A DNA stretch of 64,000 bases, taken from positions 62,001 to 126,000 of the forward strand of contig CP066692.1 of the NCBI GenBank assembly GCA_016432505.1, in the 5' to 3' direction. The notes under the pieces are model-generated. The model had not been told where the DNA came from. It made no database searches and saw only the letters and a program-made list of their open reading frames with translations. The translations under genes were made by a program, and so were the position numbers. Of the stretch, positions 48,260 through 57,057 are shown piece by piece (positions within the stretch are counted from its first letter, which is position 1; each line of letters begins with the position of its first letter). The DNA comes from Azosocius agrarius (GTDB lineage: Bacteria; Pseudomonadota; Gammaproteobacteria; UBA6186; Azoamicaceae).

Positions 48260-49147
48260 TTATTTATATTTAATTTTTTTTAATATTATTATGTTAGCAC
48301 TTCTTGCTCTTATATTATTAGTAATTTCTTTGTATGTAATTTTTTTTTTTAAATTAATTTTTTTTAATTTATAACAATTTTCAATTGTTTCGTTTTCATT
48401 AATTTCATTTATATAATGTTTTAATAAATTATATTCAAATGAATTAAAATATAATATTATTATAATTCCATCATTTTTTAATAAATTAATTATATCAGTA
48501 AAAAATATTTTTAAATCATTATTTTCATTATTTATAGTATTTCTTATAGCAAAAAATGTTATATTTGGATCATAATTTGATTTATTATTTGTATTTTTTA
48601 TTATATTACATAATGTTTTTGTTGTATTTATTTTACTAATTTTCCTATTTTTCAGAATATTTTCTGTAATACTTTTATATTGCTTTTCACCAAAATTTTT
48701 TAATGTATCATTTAAAATTTTTTTATTTATAGTATTGATCCAATTATATGCCGTAATTTTTGAAGTTATATTCATTCTCATATCTAAAGGCCCATCATTA
48801 AAAAAACTAAAACCTCTATTATGATTATCAATTTGTGATGATGATATTCCTAAATCTAAAAATATACTTGATAAATTTTTAGTAATATTATTTTTGTAAT
48901 ATATGTTTTTTATATTTTTATAAGAATCATGATTTATTGCTATCCTTTTATCTATTTTTGAAAATTTATATGCCAATGTTATAGATTCATAATCTTTATC
49001 AATTATTAATAATTTGCTATTTTTCATTATTTTTAATATATTTTTTGTATGACCACCTTGTCCAAAAGTTGCGTCTACATAAATTCCATCTGTATCATTT
49101 ATAAGATAATTTGTTATGAAATTTTTCATAATAGATTTATGTTTCAT
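48260..49147 (-). CDS. rsmH: 16S rRNA N4-cytosine methyltransferase RsmH (MraW)
   Basis: RsmH of 295 residues (E. coli 313) methylating C1402 of 16S rRNA, the same base as RsmI. VDATFGQGGHTKNIL is the SAM loop; LDLGISSSQID and RGFSFFNDGPLDMRM are diagnostic. AAGGG six bases before the ATG. The division and wall genes that surround mraW in free-living relatives (mraZ, ftsL, ftsI, mur genes) are not here. Confidence 0.96.
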   Translation of the reverse strand: MKHKSIMKNFITNYLINDTDGIYVDATFGQGGHTKNILKIMKNSKLLIIDKDYESITLAYKFSKIDKRIAINHDSYKNIKNIYYKNNITKNLSSIFLDLGISSSQIDNHNRGFSFFNDGPLDMRMNITSKITAYNWINTINKKILNDTLKNFGEKQYKSITENILKNRKISKINTTKTLCNIIKNTNNKSNYDPNITFFAIRNTINNENNDLKIFFTDIINLLKNDGIIIILYFNSFEYNLLKHYINEINENETIENCYKLKKINLKKKITYKEITNNIRARSANIIILKKIKYK

Positions 49148-49274
49148 TATTTACCCTTTTAATAATATATTCAATTTATTTTAATGTGATAATTATAATT
49201 TATAAATATAATATTAAATAAATTAGTAATTTAAAAATAAATATTTATTATTTTAATATTATTTTGTTTTATTA

Positions 49275-50192
49275 TTATTTAATAATATGTAATTTATTAA
49301 AATATTTTAATATTTTATATTGTGATATAAGTGGTATTATATGAAAATTTATTTTGGAATTTATAAAAGTATTATTTATAGTAATTAAATATTTATTTGA
49401 TTTTAAAGTAATTTTATTTTTAAATATCCAATATTTTATTATTTCTACTCTAAAAAAAATTGATAAATTTAATAAATATTTAATAGAAATTATATTATGT
49501 TTTTTTATTAATGCTTTTATATAATGTTTTTTTATTAAATTTATAAAAAAAAGGTTATTATTTATAAAATGATTTTTTATTTCATTAATAGATTTATTAA
49601 TAAATACCCATCTTGTTTTAATTATAGGAATTATTAAATTTCTTATAAAATTTCTATCATAATAATTATTATTATTACTGTTATCGTTTATCCATAATAA
49701 ATTTTTTTTATAAGCATATAATTTAATGAAAAATTTTTTTATATTTAATAAAGGTTTTAATATATACATTTTTTTAAATTTTATTTTTTTCTTCATTCCA
49801 TATATTTTTGATAAATAATTTATGCCTTTTATTAATTTAAAAAAAATTGTTTCAGATTGATCATCATTATGATGAGCCAATAATAAAGAAGAGTAATTAG
49901 GAATAATTTTATTATATATTTCAAATCTTAAATTTCTACTCTTTTTTTCTAAATTAAAATTTTTATTTAATTTTATTCTAAATATTAAAATAGTAATTTT
50001 TTTTTCTTTACAAGATTGTATACAATGCTTTTCCCATAACATATTATTTATGTTTATATTATGATTTATATGGATTGCAAATAAAATATATATATTTTTT
50101 TTAAAAATTATATTTGTTAAATATAGTAATACAGTAGAATCAAGACCTCCACTATACCCCACAAAAATTAAATTTTTAATACTCTTTTTCAT
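49275..50192 (-). CDS. tilS: tRNA(Ile)-lysidine synthetase TilS
   Basis: N-type ATP pyrophosphatase of 305 residues. The PP-loop SGGLDST lies near the start; AHHNDDQSETIFFKLIKG and RNFIRNLIIPII follow. It converts C34 to lysidine in tRNA-Ile(CAU). The C-terminal substrate-binding domains of E. coli TilS (432) are mostly gone. ATG 50192 is preferred over a TTG seven codons upstream; a purine-rich AAGAAAG lies nine bases before it. Confidence 0.9.
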   Translation of the reverse strand: MKKSIKNLIFVGYSGGLDSTVLLYLTNIIFKKNIYILFAIHINHNININNMLWEKHCIQSCKEKKITILIFRIKLNKNFNLEKKSRNLRFEIYNKIIPNYSSLLLAHHNDDQSETIFFKLIKGINYLSKIYGMKKKIKFKKMYILKPLLNIKKFFIKLYAYKKNLLWINDNSNNNNYYDRNFIRNLIIPIIKTRWVFINKSINEIKNHFINNNLFFINLIKKHYIKALIKKHNIISIKYLLNLSIFFRVEIIKYWIFKNKITLKSNKYLITINNTFINSKINFHIIPLISQYKILKYFNKLHIIK

Positions 50193-50238
50193 TAAAAATA
50201 ACTTTCTTTTCAAAAAAATTTTTTATATAATATTATGA

Positions 50239-51036
50239 TTAAATCATGATAAATGAAATTATTTTTTCTATATATAATAAATTATCGAAAATATAATCTT
50301 TATAATATAATTTTTTAATTTTAATTATGTATTTTAACATATTTATTACATTTTTATGTTTTTTATATAAAAATATAATATCATATAAATTTTTATAATA
50401 TAAATTATAATAATAATTATTATTATAAATAATTAACAATATATTTGATAATGCTTTGTATAAATTATGAATAATATTATTTTTAAAAAATTTAATTAAT
50501 ATTAGTGTCATTTCTAAAGATGTACATTTTTTTTTTATTAATATATAAAATAATACAATTAAATCATGATAAAATTTTTTTGAATTTGAATTTGCATTTT
50601 TTATATATGAAGGTTTATAATAATGCATATTTCTATTATCAATTTTATTATATGTTTGAATTATGTATAAAAATTTATTTCTTTTTTTTAATTTTAAAAA
50701 TTCGTTTATAATATTTTTATTTTCTTCTTTAATTATAACTATATTTATATCATTGTTTAAATTTTCAATAATTTTAATAAATTGTTGTAAAGTTGTGAAA
50801 TTATTTATTGAAATGTTTAATAAATTATAATTTGAATAACAATTACATTTATAGCATTTTATATTACAAATTTTGTTTTTACATGTAGAAGTATGAGCAA
50901 ATTTATTAAATAAAAAACTATAATAATCACATGAATAAAAAATAATAGGAAGACTTAAGTCATTTATTTTTTGTTTATAACATAATTTGTCATATAATAT
51001 ATTATTTTTAATGTTACTTAAAATAAATAAATTCAT
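50239..51036 (-). CDS. holB: Candidate DNA polymerase III delta-prime subunit, highly diverged
   Basis: A 265-residue protein with little direct similarity but several delta-prime traits. A cysteine cluster (CKNKICNIKCYKCNC, about residues 52-66) lies where HolB has its zinc module; next come a helix (FTTLQQFIKIIENL), a strand DINIVIIKEENKNIINEFLKL in place of the KVVIID.AD.....NALLKTLEEP block, and a strand FLYIIQTYNKI in place of FILIT. It follows acpP, as holB follows the acpP-fabF-pabC-mltG-tmk stretch in gammaproteobacteria. Delta-prime has no catalytic residues of its own, so strong drift is tolerable. Function remains inferred. Confidence 0.5.
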   Translation of the reverse strand: MNLFILSNIKNNILYDKLCYKQKINDLSLPIIFYSCDYYSFLFNKFAHTSTCKNKICNIKCYKCNCYSNYNLLNISINNFTTLQQFIKIIENLNNDINIVIIKEENKNIINEFLKLKKRNKFLYIIQTYNKIDNRNMHYYKPSYIKNANSNSKKFYHDLIVLFYILIKKKCTSLEMTLILIKFFKNNIIHNLYKALSNILLIIYNNNYYYNLYYKNLYDIIFLYKKHKNVINMLKYIIKIKKLYYKDYIFDNLLYIEKIISFIMI

Positions 51037-51047
51037 AAAATTATTAT

Positions 51048-51290
51048 TTAATTAATTATTTTGTTATTAATCAAATTAAATATATCTTGAACTGATAAGA
51101 TTTTTTTTACTTCCTCATCAGTAATTTCTATATTAAATTTTTCTTCTATAATCATAATTATTTCTAATATATCTAATATATCTGTTCCCAAATGTTCTAA
51201 AAACAGAGTTTGTGAATTTATTTTTACTTTATCTATTCCCAATTGTTCGGAAATTATATTAATTATTTGATCATTTTTACTATTATTCAT
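51048..51290 (-). CDS. acpP: Acyl carrier protein lacking the phosphopantetheine serine
   Basis: ACP of 80 residues with the normal four-helix pattern and acidic recognition helix: ISEQLGIDKVKI, FLEHLGTDILDILEIIMIIEEKFNIEITDEEV. The invariant DSL motif is DIL at 37-39; codon 38 is ATA (Ile) at 51179-51177 instead of Ser. The 4'-phosphopantetheine arm cannot be attached, so the protein cannot carry acyl chains. The fab genes that flank acpP in relatives are absent here. AAGGAT precedes the ATG and the helices are well conserved, so the gene is probably expressed for a non-acyl role. Confidence 0.92.
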   Translation of the reverse strand: MNNSKNDQIINIISEQLGIDKVKINSQTLFLEHLGTDILDILEIIMIIEEKFNIEITDEEVKKILSVQDIFNLINNKIIN

Positions 51291-51356
51291 AATTATCCTT
51301 ATTATTTTATATACTATAAATACATAGCTATATAAATTTATGTTTGTTTTTTATTT

Positions 51357-51521
51357 TTAAATTATTTTTTTTCCTCTATAAAATCCTGTTTTTGTCATAT
51401 GATGTCTTAAATGTATACTGCCTGATTTTTTATCTTTAGATAATGTAGGCAAAGTTAATACATCATGACTTCTTCTATTTCCTCTTGTAGATGGAGTTCT
51501 ACGACTTTTTTGTACTGCCAT
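51357..51521 (-). CDS. rpmF: 50S ribosomal protein L32
   Basis: A 54-residue protein (E. coli 57) beginning MAVQKSRRTPSTRGNRRSHD and containing SGSIHLRHHMTKTGFYRGKK, the L32 signature. It is a zinc-free form without the C-x2-C motifs, as in E. coli. It lies between sppA and acpP, which matches the rpmF-plsX-fab-acpP order of gammaproteobacteria with the fatty acid genes deleted. Confidence 0.97.
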   Translation of the reverse strand: MAVQKSRRTPSTRGNRRSHDVLTLPTLSKDKKSGSIHLRHHMTKTGFYRGKKII

Positions 51522-51578
51522 AATATTATTTTCTCATTTGATTATTAGAAACTGTATAGTATCATAAAGTATAATATT

Positions 51579-52505
51579 TTAAAATGATAATTTTAGTGGA
51601 ATGATTTTCATAATATTATTTATACTTTTATTAATTTTATTTAATAAATTATTATCTGTGGAATAATTTAATATATTAGATTCTTCAATTATGTTTTTCA
51701 TAATTGAATCAATGTTATAATATCCATCAATTAATCCTAATTTTAGTGCATTCTTCCCTATCCATATTTTTCCAGAAAAAATATCTTTATTGTATATTAA
51801 TCTGGATTTTCTTTCATTTTTTACACATTTTATAAATTCTTCATGAACAGTAATTAAAGTTTTATTTATGATTGTAATTTCATTAGATTTTTGATCTGAA
51901 AATGGATCCAACATACCTTTATTTTTACCAGATGAAAATAATTTTCGTTCTATTCCTATCTTATGAATTATATTCTTAAAATTAAATGAATTTAGTATAA
52001 CTCCAATAGAACCAACTATACTTGATTGGTTACAATATATTTCATTAGTTGCAGAAGCTATTAAGTAAACTCCAGATGTTCCTAAATCTTCAATGATAGA
52101 ATAAATTTTTAAATTAGGTTTTTCTTTTTTTAGTTTTAATATATGATTGTAAATCATATTACTTTGTACTGGAGATCCTCCTGGGCTATTTATTTTTAAT
52201 ATTATACTTTTTGTGCAATCATTATTAAAAGCATTGTTTAAAGATTCAATTATATTTTTAGCATTTGATTCTTCATTTTGTGTAATACTTCCATATATTG
52301 TGATTAATGCAATATGTGGCACGTTTTTTTTATTATAATTAAAAAATGAATTATTAATATAAATATATAACATATATATAATAATAATTATTATTATAAA
52401 TTTAAATAATTTTATTAAATTTTTAAATTTAATATTAGATTTTGTGTTATACAAAATGTAGCTTTCATTTAAAAAATTTTCCCATTTAGAATTAATATTT
52501 TGCAT
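51579..52505 (-). CDS. sppA: Signal peptide peptidase SppA-type serine protease
   Basis: S49-family membrane protease of 308 residues. One membrane helix (about residues 38-55) precedes the catalytic domain with INSPGGSP, the probable nucleophile serine in LGTSGVYLIASA, VGSIGVI, and the probable general-base lysine in SSGKNKGMLDPF. It clears cleaved signal peptides. ATG 52505 is chosen (AGAGAA upstream) over a longer frame that overlaps rluC. Gammaproteobacteria commonly encode it next to rluC. Confidence 0.88.
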   Translation of the reverse strand: MQNINSKWENFLNESYILYNTKSNIKFKNLIKLFKFIIIIIIIYMLYIYINNSFFNYNKKNVPHIALITIYGSITQNEESNAKNIIESLNNAFNNDCTKSIILKINSPGGSPVQSNMIYNHILKLKKEKPNLKIYSIIEDLGTSGVYLIASATNEIYCNQSSIVGSIGVILNSFNFKNIIHKIGIERKLFSSGKNKGMLDPFSDQKSNEITIINKTLITVHEEFIKCVKNERKSRLIYNKDIFSGKIWIGKNALKLGLIDGYYNIDSIMKNIIEESNILNYSTDNNLLNKINKSINNIMKIIPLKLSF

Positions 52506-52533
52506 GTTATTTTCTCTTATTTTTTTATGATAA

Positions 52534-53457
52534 TTACTTTTTATTAAGTATTTTATATAATGAATTATCATATGGAGCATTTACTATCAACAATTTATTT
52601 GTTAGAGGACAAATAAATTTTATTTTTTTAGAATGTAAAAATAGTCTTTTATAATTTATAATTTTTTTATACTTAATAAAATTTTTATTTATATATTTGT
52701 TGTCTCCAATAATTGAATGATTTAATTTTTTAGTACTTATTCTTATTTGATGTTTTTTACCTGTATATGGTATTGCTTCTAATAAACTATATTCAGTGTA
52801 TATTTTTATATAATTAAATTTAGTTAATGAATTATGTTCATTTTTTACCTTTAAAACATTTTTATTGAAATTTTTATATATGTTTGTATATGCATAAATA
52901 TTTTTGTTAAAAATGCCATAACATAATAAATGATAAATTTTTTTAATTTTATTATACTTTAATTGATAATTTAATTTTTGTAAAATTGTGAAAGATTTTG
53001 ATATTATTAAGCACCCAGAAGTAGCTTTATCAAGTCTATGTATAAGTTCTACATATTTGTTAAATTTTATTTTTTTCATTATTTTTATTATACTATTTTT
53101 ATTATTATGTCCATCATGTACAGATATTTTATTTGGTTTGTTTATAATTAAAAATAATTTATTTTCGTATATTATATTGTTTAATATTTTTTTTAAAAAT
53201 CTGTAATTATTATAAAAAAAAATTTTTTTTTTAATTACATATATTGGTGGTATTCTTATTATATCATTTAATTGTAAATAATATAAATTATTTATACGTT
53301 TTTTATTTATTCTAACTTCTCCTTTTCTTATTATCTTTTGTATATGTTTTTTAGAAAGAATTTTGTAATAAGAAAATAAAAAATTATCTATTCTTTGCTT
53401 TACGTTATTTTTAGAAATAATTAATAATTTTATTTTTGTAAAAAATTTTTTTTGCAT
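52534..53457 (-). CDS. rluC: 23S rRNA pseudouridine synthase RluC
   Basis: RluA-family enzyme of 307 residues with an N-terminal S4 RNA-binding domain (RIDNFLFSYYKILSKKHIQKIIRKGEVRIN region, about 22-51) and the catalytic D143 in ELIHRLDKATSG; GKKHQIRI is the later motif. RluC makes pseudouridines 955, 2504 and 2580 in E. coli 23S rRNA. Divergent from rne, the standard gammaproteobacterial arrangement, which supports RluC over other paralogues. Confidence 0.93.
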   Translation of the reverse strand: MQKKFFTKIKLLIISKNNVKQRIDNFLFSYYKILSKKHIQKIIRKGEVRINKKRINNLYYLQLNDIIRIPPIYVIKKKIFFYNNYRFLKKILNNIIYENKLFLIINKPNKISVHDGHNNKNSIIKIMKKIKFNKYVELIHRLDKATSGCLIISKSFTILQKLNYQLKYNKIKKIYHLLCYGIFNKNIYAYTNIYKNFNKNVLKVKNEHNSLTKFNYIKIYTEYSLLEAIPYTGKKHQIRISTKKLNHSIIGDNKYINKNFIKYKKIINYKRLFLHSKKIKFICPLTNKLLIVNAPYDNSLYKILNKK

Positions 53458-53615
53458 AAATTTGTGATATTATAATTAATGTTTTATATATGTATATTAC
53501 ATATTATATTATTAAATAATATAAAAATTTATATTATAATTCTTTTATAATGAATGTTATATATATTGCTTATATATAAAAATATTTTGTATAATCTTTA
53601 AAAGATGTTTAATTT

Positions 53616-55214
53616 GTGTCAAAAAAAATATTAATAAATATAACAAAAGCCAATGAAATTAGAATAGCTTTAATAGATGATTATTATCTATATAAATTTG
53701 ATACTGAAGAATCTCACAATAAACAAAAAAAATCTAATATTTATAAAGGAATTATAATCCATGTAGAACCCAGTTTAAATGCAGTTTTTGTAGACTATGG
53801 TAGTAATAAACATGGATTTTTACCATTTAAAGAGATATCAAATTATTATTTTAATAAAGCAATTAATTTAAATACAAATTTTGAAAATTATATAAAAAAA
53901 GGAAATGAATTAATTGTCCAAATAAATAAAGAAGAAAGAGGGACAAAAGGAGCATCGTTAACTACATATGTTAGTTTAGCTGGATGTTATTTAGTTTTAA
54001 TGCCTTATAATTACAAAATTATTGGAATTTCTAAAAAAATTAATAATGAAGAACGTATAAAAATAAAAAATAAATTAATTAATTTAATCATTCCTGATGA
54101 TATGGGAATAATAATTAGAACAGCGGGAGCAAATAAGAGTTTGGAAGATTTTCAATGGGATTTGAATATTTTGTTAAATCATTGGAAAGAAATTAAAAAT
54201 TCTAGTATTAATAAAAAAGCTCCTTATCTTATATATCAAGAAAGTAATATAATTATGAGAACAATTAGAGATTATTTGAGAACAGATATTGAAGAAATAG
54301 TAATTGATAATCCAAGAATTTATAAAATAATATGTTCTCATATTAAATTTATGAAACCTGATTTTTTGAATATAGTAAAATTATACAATGAAAACATTTC
54401 ATTATTTAATAAGTATAAAATAGAAAAACAAATTATTTCCGCTTTTAAACATACGATAAAACTTATGTCTGGAGGTATTGTTGTTATAGATTATACTGAA
54501 GCTTTAACTTCTATTGATGTTAATTCTTTTAAATTTACAAAAGCTGTAGATGTTGAAGAAACAGCTTTACAAACAAATATTGAAGCATGCGATGAAATTT
54601 CAAGACAATTAATGTTGCGAGATCTTGGAGGTTTGATAATTATTGATTTTATTGATATGAATATTTCAAAACATAAAAAAATTATAGAAGAAAGATTATA
54701 TGATTTATTTGAAAAAGATAGAGCTAGAATTCAAATGGGTAAAATATCTAAATTTGGCTTATTAGAAATTTCTAGACAAAGATTAAAAAAAGGTATTAGT
54801 GAATTTAGTGAAATTGTATGTTCTAAATGTAAAGGAAAAGGGCGTATTCATAATGTTAATAGTATATCTTTAATTATTTTAAATATTTTATATAAATTAT
54901 CTTTAAAAAGTAATATTATCAAAATTCATGTAGAATTACCTATAGAAGTTATGTTTTATATTTTAAATAATAAAAGGTATATTATTTATAATATTGAAAA
55001 AAGACAATTTGTAAATATAGTATTATTTCCTAATAAACTATTAACATTTCCGGAATATAAATTTATTAAAATAAAAAAAAATAATGATGAAAAATTAGTT
55101 TTTATTGGTAGTATTAATAATATGGAAACATTAAAAGAAAACAAAATATTTAATTTTAGTTTTAATGGAGATTTTTATAGTTATTATAAAAAACATAATT
55201 TATATAATAAATAA
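53616..55214 (+). CDS. rne: Ribonuclease E/G catalytic domain
   Basis: RNase E/G of 532 residues. The S1 domain (NIYKGIIIHVEPSLNAVFVDYGSNKHGFLP) is embedded in the N-terminal RNase H-like fold; the DNase I-like catalytic part holds the Mg-binding aspartates in VVIDYTEALTSIDVNS and LIIIDFIDM; CSKCKGKG is the zinc link. The long disordered degradosome scaffold of E. coli RNase E (to 1061) is missing, so size resembles RNase G. Position opposite rluC argues for rne. GTG start with a weak Shine-Dalgarno site. Confidence 0.93.
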   Translation: MSKKILINITKANEIRIALIDDYYLYKFDTEESHNKQKKSNIYKGIIIHVEPSLNAVFVDYGSNKHGFLPFKEISNYYFNKAINLNTNFENYIKKGNELIVQINKEERGTKGASLTTYVSLAGCYLVLMPYNYKIIGISKKINNEERIKIKNKLINLIIPDDMGIIIRTAGANKSLEDFQWDLNILLNHWKEIKNSSINKKAPYLIYQESNIIMRTIRDYLRTDIEEIVIDNPRIYKIICSHIKFMKPDFLNIVKLYNENISLFNKYKIEKQIISAFKHTIKLMSGGIVVIDYTEALTSIDVNSFKFTKAVDVEETALQTNIEACDEISRQLMLRDLGGLIIIDFIDMNISKHKKIIEERLYDLFEKDRARIQMGKISKFGLLEISRQRLKKGISEFSEIVCSKCKGKGRIHNVNSISLIILNILYKLSLKSNIIKIHVELPIEVMFYILNNKRYIIYNIEKRQFVNIVLFPNKLLTFPEYKFIKIKKNNDEKLVFIGSINNMETLKENKIFNFSFNGDFYSYYKKHNLYNK

Positions 55215-55261
55215 TTTTATTTTTTGATATTAAATGTATTTTTACTAGAGAAGATATAAAT

Positions 55262-56185
55262 ATGAAAGCTGTTATAATTTCTGAATTAAATAAAATATAT
55301 AAACCAAATTTGTTAGCTATATCTAATATGAATTTGTCTGTAGATATTGGAGATTTTTTTGCCTTATTAGGGCCTAATGGAGCTGGTAAGTCTACTACAA
55401 TTGGAATATTAACTTCTCTTATTAAAAAAAGTAGTGGAAAAATATATGTTTTTGGATATGATTTAGATTTAGATTTTTATTTAATAAAAAATTTTATAGG
55501 ATTTGTTCCGCAAGAATTTAATTTTAATCAATTTGAGACGGTTATGGAAATTATAATAAATCAAGCTGGATATTATGGAATTTCAAAATCGCAAGCAATA
55601 AAAAATGTAGAATATTATTTGCATAAATTAAATTTATGGGAAAAGCGTAATATAATATCACGTAATTTATCTGGTGGAATGAAAAAAAAATTAATGATAA
55701 TTAGAGCATTAATACATGAACCAAAAATATTAATTATTGATGAGCCAACTTCTGGTATTGATATTGAATTAAGACATTTTTTATGGGATTTTTTAATTAA
55801 TTTAAACAAAAATGGTGTTACTATTATTTTATCAACTCATTATTTAGAAGAAGTTGAATTATTATGCAATAAGGTTGCTATAATTAATAAAGGGTTTGTT
55901 TTATTAAATACTATAGTTAAAGATTTATTTGTTAATGCAAAAAAGCAAACTTTAATTTGTGAAATTTTAAATAAGAATATAAATTTACCAACAATTTGTG
56001 ATTTTAATATTTATAAAATTGGAGAAACTACGTTAGAAGTAGTTTTAACAGAAAATTATACATTAAACGATTTATTTATATTTTTTAATAAATTTAATAT
56101 AATTGTTATAAGTATTAAAAATAAAATTAATCGTTTAGAAGAATTATTTATCAACATCATTAATTTAGATAAGAAGAAAATTTAA
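55262..56185 (+). CDS. ABC-2 type exporter, ATP-binding subunit (YadG-like)
   Basis: ABC ATPase of 307 residues. Walker A GPNGAGKST, Q-loop FVPQE, signature LSGGMKKK, Walker B ILIIDEP and switch STHYLEE are all intact. The sequence is of the YadG/DrrA class that works with a single ABC-2 permease, which follows three bases downstream. Substrate is unknown; YadGH itself is uncharacterised in most species. Confidence 0.93.
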   Translation: MKAVIISELNKIYKPNLLAISNMNLSVDIGDFFALLGPNGAGKSTTIGILTSLIKKSSGKIYVFGYDLDLDFYLIKNFIGFVPQEFNFNQFETVMEIIINQAGYYGISKSQAIKNVEYYLHKLNLWEKRNIISRNLSGGMKKKLMIIRALIHEPKILIIDEPTSGIDIELRHFLWDFLINLNKNGVTIILSTHYLEEVELLCNKVAIINKGFVLLNTIVKDLFVNAKKQTLICEILNKNINLPTICDFNIYKIGETTLEVVLTENYTLNDLFIFFNKFNIIVISIKNKINRLEELFINIINLDKKKI

Positions 56186-56188
56186 TTT

Positions 56189-56953
56189 ATGAAAAATTTT
56201 ATATCATTTTATACTATTTTAAAAAAAGAAATAAATAGAATATTTAGAATATGGCCACAAACTATTTTACCTTCTATTATGACAAGCTTTTTATATTTTA
56301 TAATTTTTGGAAATATTATTGGAAATCAAATAAGTAATATTAATAATTATTCGTATGTTCAGTTTTTAGTTCCTGGATTGGTAATGATGGCTATAATTAA
56401 TAATTCTTATGTAAATGTTGCTTCATCTTTTTTTGGGGCTAAATTTCAGAAATATATTGAAGAAATATTAATATCTCCAACTTATAATTCAACAATAATA
56501 TTAGGTTTTGTTGTTGCAGGAGTTTTTAGAGGCCTTGTAATAGGTTTTTTTGTTTTATTGATATCTTTATATTTTACTAAATTGCAATGCGCACATATAA
56601 TTTTAACTATAATTATTTCTATTTTAATTGCTACTTTATTTTCATTAACTGGTTTTTTAAATGGTATTTTTGCAAAAAAATTTGATGATGTTAATATTAT
56701 ACCAAATTTTATAATTACTCCTATGATATATTTAGGTGGTTTTTTTTTTCCTATTACGTTTTTGTCTTCTTTTTATAAAAAATTAATTTATATAAATCCT
56801 ATTTTTTATATGATTAATGTTTTTAGATATGGTATACTGAACATATCTGATTTCAATGTCTTTTTTTCATTATTTTTTATTCTAATTGTAATAGTATTTT
56901 TGTATATTATTTGTTTATATTTGTTAAGTATAGGTTATAGATTAAAAACTTAA
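56189..56953 (+). CDS. ABC-2 type exporter, permease subunit (YadH-like)
   Basis: Permease of 254 residues with six membrane helices. SYVQFLVPGLVMMAIINNSY and FVVAGVFRGLVIGF, then TPMIYLGGFFFPITFL and YINPIFYMINVFRYG are the ABC-2 family signature blocks. Forms a homodimeric channel with the upstream ATPase. Retention of an intact exporter pair in a reduced genome suggests a needed envelope function. Confidence 0.92.
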   Translation: MKNFISFYTILKKEINRIFRIWPQTILPSIMTSFLYFIIFGNIIGNQISNINNYSYVQFLVPGLVMMAIINNSYVNVASSFFGAKFQKYIEEILISPTYNSTIILGFVVAGVFRGLVIGFFVLLISLYFTKLQCAHIILTIIISILIATLFSLTGFLNGIFAKKFDDVNIIPNFIITPMIYLGGFFFPITFLSSFYKKLIYINPIFYMINVFRYGILNISDFNVFFSLFFILIVIVFLYIICLYLLSIGYRLKT

Positions 56954-56959
56954 TATTTT

Positions 56960-57047
56960 GGAGAGATGTCTGAGTGGTTTAAAGTACAGGCCTGGAAAGC
57001 TTGTGTGTAAGCAATATGCACCGAGGGTTCGAATCCCTCTCTCTCCT
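56960..57047 (+). tRNA. tRNA-Ser (anticodon GGA)
   Basis: An 88-nt class II tRNA. The acceptor GGAGAGA/TCTCTCC is perfectly paired, anticodon loop CTGGAAA gives GGA, a long variable arm follows, and the T-arm is GAGGG TTCGAAT CCCTC. The base at the discriminator position 57047 is T, where bacterial tRNA-Ser normally has G73. CCA is not encoded. Confidence 0.95.
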
Positions 57048-57057
57048 AAAATTTGTT

